From: an uncultured Verrucomicrobiales bacterium
GTDB taxonomy: Bacteria; Verrucomicrobiota; Verrucomicrobiia; Verrucomicrobiales; Akkermansiaceae
NCBI GenBank assembly: GCA_938001985.1
Contig: CALLBE010000104.1
Span: forward strand, 1-5,749
Reading direction: 5' to 3'
DNA length: 5,749 nt
Both the position numbers and the translations under genes were made by a program. Shown here in pieces: positions 1 to 5,473 of this stretch (the stretch's first letter is position 1; each line of letters opens with the position of its first letter). The notes under the pieces were generated by a model. That model was not told the DNA's origin and searched no databases. It saw only the letters and a program-made list of their open reading frames with translations.

Positions 1-266
1 GGCTTATCGCGGCTATTGGGGACGCGCTGTTTCATTCTGAGAGGTTTGAAGAAGCGGTGGAGCGACTGGCTTCTTTTTCAGAAAGTGAATTGGCAGTTAA
101 CTCTGCGTTTTTTCAACTCAGATGGGGGCAGTGTTTGCTAAAGATGGGGAAGACAGAAGAAGCAGCTACCGCCCTGAAGCAAGCCCATGCGATTGAAGGG
201 GATTCTATTTTTGAAGAAGAAGACCCTGAGTACCTTACTTTCTTTGAAGAAAGTTTGAGTAACTAA
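1..266 (+). CDS. TPR-repeat protein, C-terminal part (5' truncated by window edge)
   Basis: The reading frame is open from base 3 to the TAA at 264-266, giving 87 visible residues; the true start lies upstream. Two helix-turn-helix units of tetratricopeptide type can be seen. One is at visible residues 1-22 (pattern A..G.ALF....FEEAVE.L); the second, clearer one is at about 35-65, with LRWGQCLLKMGKTEEA followed by ALKQAHAIE. The acidic tail after the last repeat (FEEEDPEYLTFF) resembles the end of many bacterial TPR proteins. TPRs are protein-binding scaffolds, so no enzymatic role can be read from this fragment. A GTG at 57 could be taken as a start for a 69-residue protein, but it falls inside the first repeat and the frame stays open upstream, so I reject it. 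The gene lies 199 bases before serS and is probably a separate transcription unit. The repeat call is fairly sure; the partner and role are unknown. Confidence 0.75.
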   Translation, partial: LIAAIGDALFHSERFEEAVERLASFSESELAVNSAFFQLRWGQCLLKMGKTEEAATALKQAHAIEGDSIFEEEDPEYLTFFEESLSN

Positions 267-272
267 AGACAT

Positions 273-315
273 GAGGAGGTGGTGACTCATCATGGTTGTA
301 ACATTGAGCATCTAA
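273..315 (+). other. Possible leader mini-ORF with strong Shine-Dalgarno, upstream of serS
   Basis: Bases 273-281 (GAGGAGGTG) match the anti-Shine-Dalgarno end of 16S rRNA better than anything before a real gene in this window. Twelve bases after the AGGAGG core, an ATG at 292 opens a seven-codon ORF, MVVTLSI, ending at TAA 313-315. The spacing is longer than ideal. An AT-rich inverted repeat (GTTTTCT 316-322, AGAAAAC 334-340) follows at once. A leader peptide is one reading. The alternative is chance purine richness after the TPR gene. The ORF precedes the candidate serS promoter at 389-394, so it would affect serS only on a transcript starting further upstream. No homology can be claimed for so short a peptide. 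Confidence 0.2.
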
Positions 316-388
316 GTTTTCTCTTTTGAAATAAGAAAACGCGCATCAATGAGTTTCTATGCGAGGGGGAATTGTAATCTCTTAGGGA

Positions 389-394
389 TATAAT
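389..394 (+). promoter_or_regulatory. Candidate -10 box for the serS unit
   Basis: A perfect TATAAT lies 71 bases before the serS start, in an AT-rich stretch of the only sizeable gap upstream of serS. The -35 is poor: the best TTG-like hexamer, TTGTAA at 372-377, is only 11 bases away, and the position 17 bases upstream reads GGGGAA. A second, weaker hexamer, TAAAAT, is at 401-406. The placement suits a promoter driving serS and the three genes behind it, but the call rests on a single hexamer. Confidence 0.35.
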
Positions 395-465
395 TTAAGG
401 TAAAATCCAAAATAAAGAATTTTTCAGTTTTCAATACTGGACACTTTGTTCTTAATCACCATGTC

Positions 466-1734
466 ATGCTAGATATTCGTGAAATTAGAGCCAACGCTGA
501 AGGACTGAAGCAGCGTTTATTAAACCGTGGTGGAGATCATCACCTCTTAATTGATGAGGTTCTTGTATGTGATGAGAAGCGTCGTCAGGCTGAAACCGAG
601 AAGCAAGTGCTGCAATCTGAGCGTAAAAAGATTTCTAAAGAGATTGGACCTAAGAAACAAGCGGGTGAAGACACTTCGGAGATTGAAGCTGAGGTTTCTA
701 AAATCAAAGTGAGATTGGCGGCTATCGAAGAGCTTGCGAATGCAGAGGATCTGAAGCAGACCGAACTTTTATTATCGATTCCAAACGTTCCTCATGAGGA
801 GTGTCCAGTGGGTACAGATGAAAACGCCAACCCTGAGATTAGAGTTTGGGGTGAAAAACCGGTCATCGAAGCGCCATTAAATCACGTTGATTTAACTGAG
901 AAGCTTCAGATGATTGACTTTGATGCTGCAGGTAAAATCTCAGGCTCTGGTTATGTGGTTTACAAAGGGCAGGGGGCTAAGCTCGAGCGTGCATTAATCA
1001 ACTTTTTATTAGACGTTCAAACGGAAGAAAACGGTTATGACGAGGTTAATGTCCCTTACCTTGTACGCCGTGAGTGTATGGAAGGTACGGGGCAGTTGCC
1101 TAAATTTGAGGACGACATGTATGGCGTTGATGACCAAACTAAATTCTTAGCACCAACCGCTGAAGTTCCGGTTACTAACTTGTACCGTGACACGTTATTA
1201 AAAGAGGAGGAACTGCCTATTAAAATGGCGGCTCATACTCCGTGTTTCCGTAGAGAAGCAGGCTCTGCTGGTAAGGTGAATCGTGGGATCATTCGTGTTC
1301 ATCAGTTTGATAAAGTCGAATTGGTACAGATTGTCGAACCGTCACAATCGGCTCAAACTTTAGAAGAAATCACGGCACATGCAGAATCTATTTTACAAAA
1401 GCTTGGGTTACACTACCGAGTGATTGAGTTGTGCACTGGTGATCTTGGTTTTTCAGCGACTAAGACTTATGATATCGAAGTGTGGGCGCCTGGCCAAGGT
1501 CAGTTCTTAGAGGTCTCGAGTTGCTCTAATTTTGGTGATTACCAAGCACGTCGTATGAGACTTCGTTATAAAGATGCGGATGGTAAGAATCAAAACTGCC
1601 ATACGCTTAACGGCAGTGGAACCGCTTTGCCTCGTCTCTATGTTGCGTTGTTGGAGCAGTATCAGCAACCTGATGGGACGATTCGCGTGCCTGAAGCCTT
1701 GATCCCTTATTTTGGGAAAGACACCATTTCTTAA
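466..1734 (+). CDS. serS: Seryl-tRNA synthetase (class II aminoacyl-tRNA synthetase)
   Basis: This cytosolic enzyme charges tRNA-Ser (and tRNA-Sec where present) with serine through a seryl-adenylate. The 422 residues match the usual bacterial length. Residues 1-105 form the N-terminal tRNA-binding arm, opening with MLDIREIRAN and continuing as a long charged coiled coil (about 30-100). The class II core follows: TAEVPVTN at 231-238 in the serine pocket region, motif 2 with FRRE at 261-264 leading to HQFDKVE at 279-285, the EVSSCSNFGDYQARR segment at 349-363, and motif 3 with TLNGSGTALPR at 380-390. No key residue appears to be missing. ATG 466 is chosen because the protein then starts exactly at the conserved MLDI. 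An ATG at 461 is in another frame and stops after three codons. No Shine-Dalgarno precedes the start. It is the first gene of a tight four-gene run; the next ATG is 24 bases after its stop. Confidence 0.98.
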   Translation: MLDIREIRANAEGLKQRLLNRGGDHHLLIDEVLVCDEKRRQAETEKQVLQSERKKISKEIGPKKQAGEDTSEIEAEVSKIKVRLAAIEELANAEDLKQTELLLSIPNVPHEECPVGTDENANPEIRVWGEKPVIEAPLNHVDLTEKLQMIDFDAAGKISGSGYVVYKGQGAKLERALINFLLDVQTEENGYDEVNVPYLVRRECMEGTGQLPKFEDDMYGVDDQTKFLAPTAEVPVTNLYRDTLLKEEELPIKMAAHTPCFRREAGSAGKVNRGIIRVHQFDKVELVQIVEPSQSAQTLEEITAHAESILQKLGLHYRVIELCTGDLGFSATKTYDIEVWAPGQGQFLEVSSCSNFGDYQARRMRLRYKDADGKNQNCHTLNGSGTALPRLYVALLEQYQQPDGTIRVPEALIPYFGKDTIS

Positions 1735-1751
1735 ACTCAATTCTTTAAGAA
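1728..1751 (+). repeat. Perfect 8-bp inverted repeat in the serS-downstream gap
   Basis: TTCTTAAA (1728-1735) and TTTAAGAA (1744-1751) are exact reverse complements separated by the eight bases CTCAATTC. The left arm spans the serS stop codon, and the right arm ends seven bases before the ATG of the next gene. As RNA it would form an AU-rich hairpin of 8 pairs. No T-run follows, so it is not a standard terminator. It could influence translation of the downstream gene or be a chance AT-rich palindrome. Confidence 0.45.
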
Positions 1752-1758
1752 GACTCCT

Positions 1759-2694
1759 ATGTTAGCGCTCTCAACTTGTTGGAACCAAAGTCGTCATGAT
1801 GACGGGGAGGCTATTATTGATGAAATTCTTGAGCTGGGTGTTCGGAATGTGGAGTTAAGCCATGGTTTGAGCGTGGCTAAATTACCGGGTTTTATTAAAG
1901 CTTATCGTGAAGAGAAGTTTAATTGCGTGGGCGTTCATAACTTTTTCCCTTCGCCGGTGGAGATCTTTATTGATTCTCCCGACGCGTACGAGTTTTCCGA
2001 TCGTGATAAAAAAAAGAGAGACCGCGCCATACGCCTGACGCTGGAAAGCCTAGAAAAGGCGGCTAAGTTTGGTGCTAAGTACATCGTATTACACCTAGGG
2101 TCTGTCTCTTCCATGAATGCGAAGAAAGGCTCTTCATTATTGGAGAGTTTGATTGTGGAAGAAGGGGAGTTTTCACTTCCATATGTGAAAGCAAAATCAC
2201 GGTTTGTTAAAGAGCGTTACGATAAGGGTAGTCGCTTTGTTGAGCGTTCAGTTGAGGCTTTAAAACAGTTTATAGAACCGGCTAAGAAGCATGGAATCCA
2301 ATTGGCGGTGGAATCTCGAAGCCATTATGAGCAAGTGCCTTCGGAGGATGAAATGGTTGCTTTGATGGAGGCCTTCAAAGATGAGCCAACGGTTGGGTAT
2401 TGGCATGATTTTGGTCATGTGCACCGTAAGCATAATTTGGGCTTACTAGATCATGAGCGCTGGTTGAGTCGCATGAGTGAGTTTTTAATTGGAGGGCATT
2501 TTCATGACGTAGTCTGGCCTCATAAAGACCATCAAGTGCCGTTTACTGGAAGCATGAATTTTGAGCCCTTGTTGGAATATTTTACTCCAGAAATGCCCAT
2601 GGTTTGGGAGATCAATCTCCGCAAAAAGAAGGAGGACCTAGCCATTGCTTTAGAGAAATGGCATGAACTGCCGTACACCTCAAGATTGACGTAA
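1759..2694 (+). CDS. Xylose-isomerase-like TIM-barrel protein (sugar phosphate isomerase/epimerase family)
   Basis: A 311-residue protein of the xylose isomerase-like / AP endonuclease 2 TIM-barrel superfamily, whose members isomerise or epimerise sugars and related compounds, or cut DNA, with divalent metals. Strand-end residues typical of the fold are in order: VELSHG at 31-36, GVHNFFPSP at 58-66, VLHLGS at 110-115, AVESRSHY at 183-190, WHDFGHVH at 215-222, GGHFHD at 245-250 and VWEINL at 282-287. Likely metal ligands by analogy are E185, D217, H220, H247 or H249, and E284. The E, D/H, H, E pattern favours an active enzyme. A charged helical stretch at about 118-165 appears expanded between two strands. 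There is no signal peptide, so it is probably cytosolic. The start is set by the first barrel strand (MLALSTCWN). It lies 24 bases after serS and 1 base before the next gene. The substrate cannot be read from sequence. Confidence 0.8.
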   Translation: MLALSTCWNQSRHDDGEAIIDEILELGVRNVELSHGLSVAKLPGFIKAYREEKFNCVGVHNFFPSPVEIFIDSPDAYEFSDRDKKKRDRAIRLTLESLEKAAKFGAKYIVLHLGSVSSMNAKKGSSLLESLIVEEGEFSLPYVKAKSRFVKERYDKGSRFVERSVEALKQFIEPAKKHGIQLAVESRSHYEQVPSEDEMVALMEAFKDEPTVGYWHDFGHVHRKHNLGLLDHERWLSRMSEFLIGGHFHDVVWPHKDHQVPFTGSMNFEPLLEYFTPEMPMVWEINLRKKKEDLAIALEKWHELPYTSRLT

Positions 2695-2695
2695 T

Positions 2696-3634
2696 ATGAA
2701 GGCGTTGGTTCGATTGAAGTCATTGGTTCTTTGGGTGGGTATGGCTTGCCTTACTAGCGGAATCACTGGGGCTCATGTTGATCCTCCGGGACAGATTCAA
2801 CCGAAAGTTATTGAGGTTGGAGAAAACGAGCTCTCTGTGGCTTATTTTAAACGCACCTTAGAAGGGTTTTGGTCTAAAGACACTCCGAAGAAAGCGGTTT
2901 TTAATCAGCGGAGTGAAATCAGTCAAATCGAATCGCTTTCTGAAGCGGCACATGATGAATACAGCATTCAGCCACAAGCGTTTTTAGCGCCCATTAATGA
3001 TAAAAGTTGGCTGATGGTGAACCCCTATGAAGAGCTTTATCCCGCTATTTTTTTACTGGAAGACAAGCGAGTTAAGCGAGTGATGCTGCCTTTTAAAAAA
3101 GGTAAACCCATGACTTGTTTTGGCGTGGCGGCGCACCAAGATAGTCAAAGTCGGTCAGTGGGCTATTTTTTGATGTCAGATTCAGAACCGCCACAAGGGG
3201 AGCATTTTTTAGAAGAGCCTTTTAAAGCTGAAGATGTGAAGCCTTATTACCAGAACCTAAAAGACTGGGGTTTGGAGTTGTGGGCTTACGATTTAAAGAC
3301 GAAGGAGCTGGTTTTTAAAAAAGAAGTGGAAGGTCCTGTTCGTGCGCACGGGAGTGTGAAAATCTCCAATCTAATTTATAAGGATGGGCAGCTGCATTTT
3401 GTGACTCAACAGGCAGACCCTATTAATTTTCCAGATAGCTGGTTTCGGTTGAAGTGGAATACGTTTGATCTCAAAAGTAAGCAGTTCACTGAAAAAATGC
3501 TGAAAAAAACCTTTCAACTCTCAACTTTGGAAATTGCAGGGAATAGCAACTCCCTCTGGTTGGTTTACTCATCTATCCCCAAGCTAGGTGGATTGTCCAC
3601 GATTTCTGTGCAACGGTTGGAACCCAATAACTGA
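2696..3634 (+). CDS. Exported protein of unknown function
   Basis: I do not recognise this 312-residue protein. The N-terminus looks like a Sec signal peptide: basic MKALVRLK, a hydrophobic core at about 9-20, and a plausible signal peptidase I site after TGA at residue 26. The cysteine at 18 lacks a proper lipobox (VGMAC), so a lipoprotein is less likely. No other membrane segment is seen. The mature part is rich in short alternating strands with turns such as LELWAYDLKTKELVF (193-207), LIYKDGQLHFV (227-237) and KWNTFDLKSKQF (253-264), which recalls beta-propeller blades; that is inference, without a counted repeat. The only other cysteine is C141, so no disulfide is expected in the mature form. 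The ATG is one base after the stop of the TIM-barrel gene, and the stop is two bases before trpF, so translation is probably coupled. There is no Shine-Dalgarno. The gene is well supported; the function is unknown. Confidence 0.8.
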   Translation: MKALVRLKSLVLWVGMACLTSGITGAHVDPPGQIQPKVIEVGENELSVAYFKRTLEGFWSKDTPKKAVFNQRSEISQIESLSEAAHDEYSIQPQAFLAPINDKSWLMVNPYEELYPAIFLLEDKRVKRVMLPFKKGKPMTCFGVAAHQDSQSRSVGYFLMSDSEPPQGEHFLEEPFKAEDVKPYYQNLKDWGLELWAYDLKTKELVFKKEVEGPVRAHGSVKISNLIYKDGQLHFVTQQADPINFPDSWFRLKWNTFDLKSKQFTEKMLKKTFQLSTLEIAGNSNSLWLVYSSIPKLGGLSTISVQRLEPNN

Positions 3635-3636
3635 TT

Positions 3637-4314
3637 ATGAATGCTCAACTCAACGACTTTTTATCACCTGACCAGGTTTCGGTTAAGATTTGCGGTATCC
3701 GTGATTTAGAGACGGCAAAGCTGTTGGTGTCGAATGGGGTGCAGGCTTTGGGCGTGAATTTCTGGGAAGGCTCTAAACGCTATGTCGATGTGGACACGGC
3801 GCATTTATGGCTACCATCCGTGAAGGGCGAGATTGTAAGAGTTGGTCTGTTTGTGAATCATTCAATGGATTTTGTTAAGGCCGTTTATGATCGTGGCGAG
3901 CTTGATGTCGTACAGCTTCATGGGGATGAAACCTTAGCTGATTTAGACGAGCTGAGAGATGCTGGCATTCCCGTATGGCGAGCTGCTGGGGTGAAAAACG
4001 CCCAGAGCTTGGCCGAGTTGTCTCCGCAACTGAATCGAGCAGATGCGTGGTTGTTGGATGCTCATGCGCCCGGTGTTTACGGAGGAACAGGGGATTGTAT
4101 CGATTGGCTTAGTGCGGGAGCCTTTGTCTCAAACCATCGTGAGACTCCATTGATTTTAGCGGGTGGATTGAGGCCTGAGAATGTGGCGAAGGCGATTCAA
4201 CAGGTTAAGCCTTGTGCGATTGACTTAGCTTCTGGCGTGGAGAGCTCAGCAGCGGTTAAAGATCCTGCTTTAGTAGCCGAACTGATGGCTAGAGTTTCGG
4301 CGTTTAATTCTTAA
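3637..4314 (+). CDS. trpF: Phosphoribosylanthranilate isomerase
   Basis: Catalyses the Amadori rearrangement of N-(5'-phosphoribosyl)anthranilate to CdRP, the third step of tryptophan synthesis from chorismate, in the cytosol. The 225 residues fit a single-domain (beta/alpha)8 enzyme. Seen in order: VKICGI at 16-21 with the general-base C19; LGVNFWEGSKRYV at 38-50; VGLFVN at 69-74; VVQLHGDE at 91-98; LLDAHAPGVYGGTG at 139-152 with the general-acid D141; the phosphate-binding LAGGLRPENV at 174-183; and DLASGVE at 196-202. All key residues are present. The first strand begins at residue 14, so the protein carries about ten more N-terminal residues than many relatives; no nearer start is evident, and ATG 3637 sits two bases after the previous stop. 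No other trp gene is in the window. A terminator with a T-run follows directly, making this the last gene of its unit. Confidence 0.97.
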   Translation: MNAQLNDFLSPDQVSVKICGIRDLETAKLLVSNGVQALGVNFWEGSKRYVDVDTAHLWLPSVKGEIVRVGLFVNHSMDFVKAVYDRGELDVVQLHGDETLADLDELRDAGIPVWRAAGVKNAQSLAELSPQLNRADAWLLDAHAPGVYGGTGDCIDWLSAGAFVSNHRETPLILAGGLRPENVAKAIQQVKPCAIDLASGVESSAAVKDPALVAELMARVSAFNS

Positions 4315-4316
4315 GG

Positions 4317-4384
4317 GCACTGTTTGAGAAACAGGCTAGTAGGCTCACTTGCAGTTAATTTTAGTGAGTTTAAAGTGCTTTTTT
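4317..4384 (+). terminator. Intrinsic terminator after trpF, with nested stems
   Basis: The structure starts two bases after the trpF stop. GCACT (4317-4321) pairs with AGTGC (4374-4378), followed at once by six Ts (4379-4384). Inside are two further hairpins: CTGTTT/AAACAG (4320-4325 and 4329-4334, loop GAG) and CTCACT/AGTGAG (4344-4349 and 4363-4368, 13-base loop). The first shares CT with the outer stem, so the two compete at that edge. An alternative closing pair is CACTT (4346-4350) with AAGTG (4373-4377). Whichever fold forms, paired bases abut the T-run. It would end the serS-trpF transcript and separate it from msrBA. Confidence 0.6.
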
Positions 4385-4451
4385 GTAATCGTCTAACGTT
4401 TATGTTTTTTCTAATAATCTGAAGGTGAATAGGGAAGCTGGGGATTTAATC

Positions 4452-4459
4452 TGTACTAT
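4452..4459 (+). promoter_or_regulatory. Weak candidate -10 for the msrBA unit
   Basis: TG followed by TACTAT (4454-4459) lies 34 bases before the msrBA ATG, downstream of the trpF terminator, where a promoter would be expected. No -35 hexamer stands out 16-18 bases upstream. Another AT-rich option is AATAAT at 4413-4418. The octamer ATTTAATC occurs twice nearby (4444-4451 and 4479-4486), 35 bases apart, which may just reflect AT richness. Position is the main argument. Confidence 0.2.
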
Positions 4460-4493
4460 TTTTTTGCAATGGGTTTTTATTTAATCAATCATC

Positions 4494-5471
4494 ATGACTT
4501 CTCTCAATTGGAAAACAATCAACCAACTGGCTATCGAAGGCAATTTGGAGCCTGATTTTGTTATTAAAAAAAGCGATGCCGAGTGGGCTGAACAGTTAAC
4601 TGAGGAGCAGTATCGAATCACCCGTCTACACGGTACCGAGCGTCCTTTTAGTTCGGATGTTTGCGAGCAAGTCGAGGAAGGCACTTATTATTGTGTTTGC
4701 TGTGATACCCAGCTTTTTAATGCGGATAAAAAATTTGATAGTGGCACTGGCTGGCCTTCATTCACGCACCCAAGCAAGGCCAATGTGATTTCGTATCATA
4801 CGGATTTGACCTTAGCCAGCCCTCGGGTTGAAGTACGGTGCAATACCTGTGAAGCTCATTTGGGCCATGTTTTCCCTGATGGCGTGGGTCCGAGTGGCTT
4901 GCGTTATTGCATCAATGGAGTTGCGATGGTCAAAAAAGAAGCCCCAGCGGAGACCACGGCTGTTTTTGGTGGAGGGTGTTTCTGGTGCACAGAGGCTATT
5001 TTTCAACAAGTAAAAGGAGTGAGCGCTGTCGAGAGCGGCTACAGTGGCGGTGATACAGAGAACCCTGTTTATCGAGCTGTTTGTAGCGGTGAAACGGGCC
5101 ATGCTGAAGTGGTTCAAGTGACTTACAACCCTCTAGTGGTTTCTTATGAAGACTTGGTGAGAGTTCATTTGGGGACCCACAATCCGCTGACCTTGAATGC
5201 TCAAGGCGCTGATGTTGGAACTCAATACCGAAGTGTTATTTTCTACAATACTGACGAGGAGCGTGACATTGCCGAGCGTGTGATTGAAGAGCTCAGTCTT
5301 TTAATTGAGAAGAAGCTGGTCACCGAGCTTTCGCCTTTGGCTCAGTTTTACTCAGCTGAGGAGAATCATCAAAACTATTACGAACGGAATACAGGTAAGG
5401 GGTATTGTCAGAATGTCATTGACCCTAAGCTGGCTAAATTTAGAAAAACCTTCACTCATTTACTTAAATAA
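4494..5471 (+). CDS. msrBA: Bifunctional peptide methionine sulfoxide reductase, MsrB-MsrA fusion
   Basis: Reduces both epimers of protein methionine sulfoxide: MsrB acts on the R form, MsrA on the S form. The 325 residues fit a two-domain fusion in the order B then A. MsrB (about 23-148) shows KKSDAEW, HGTERPFSS (46-54), zinc ligands C67/C70 and C116/C119, DSGTGWPSF (82-90), AHLGHVFPDG (121-130) and catalytic C139 in RYCING. MsrA (about 155-320) shows GGCFWC with catalytic C162, GHAE with E205, ADVGTQYRS with D240 and Y245, and a likely resolving C305 in KGYC. The linker is only about ten residues (KKEAPAETTA). T85 replaces the cysteine that resolves the MsrB disulfide in many family members, so that half may use C57 or direct thioredoxin reduction. 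There is no signal peptide, so it is cytosolic. The first 20 residues resemble the N-terminal extension of related MsrBs, which supports ATG 4494. It has its own upstream gap and is followed after two bases by a flavoprotein gene. Confidence 0.96.
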   Translation: MTSLNWKTINQLAIEGNLEPDFVIKKSDAEWAEQLTEEQYRITRLHGTERPFSSDVCEQVEEGTYYCVCCDTQLFNADKKFDSGTGWPSFTHPSKANVISYHTDLTLASPRVEVRCNTCEAHLGHVFPDGVGPSGLRYCINGVAMVKKEAPAETTAVFGGGCFWCTEAIFQQVKGVSAVESGYSGGDTENPVYRAVCSGETGHAEVVQVTYNPLVVSYEDLVRVHLGTHNPLTLNAQGADVGTQYRSVIFYNTDEERDIAERVIEELSLLIEKKLVTELSPLAQFYSAEENHQNYYERNTGKGYCQNVIDPKLAKFRKTFTHLLK

Positions 5472-5473
5472 TC

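Noticed and set aside
57..266. A separate 69-residue protein starting at GTG 57
   Set aside because: The frame is open back to base 3, and the upstream residues complete a TPR unit, so this is the tail of a larger gene.
316..363. A terminator for the TPR gene from the two inverted repeats (GTTTTCT/AGAAAAC and CGCAT/ATGCG)
   Set aside because: The stems are short, the first is all but one or two pairs A-T, the loops are 11-12 bases, and no T-run follows either.
267..465. T-box or other riboswitch upstream of serS
   Set aside because: I could not find a T-box consensus, a terminator/antiterminator pair or a known riboswitch core in the gap.
1507..1740. Reverse-strand ORF of 77 codons inside serS
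   Set aside because: It lies antisense to well-conserved SerRS motif 3 sequence and encodes no recognisable motif; it is a shadow.
2696..2767. Lipoprotein signal at C18 of the exported protein
   Set aside because: The residues before C18 are VGMA, lacking the leucine-like residue at -3, and a signal peptidase I site at residue 26 fits better.
4444..4486. Direct repeat ATTTAATC (4444-4451 and 4479-4486) as an operator before msrBA
   Set aside because: An 8-base A/T-rich word repeated once in an AT-rich gap is easily chance, and neither copy is palindromic.
4812..5117. Reverse-strand 101-codon ORF and forward 61-codon ORF (4828-5013) inside msrBA
   Set aside because: Both overlap the conserved MsrB active site and the MsrB-MsrA junction in other frames; no motif or start signal supports them.
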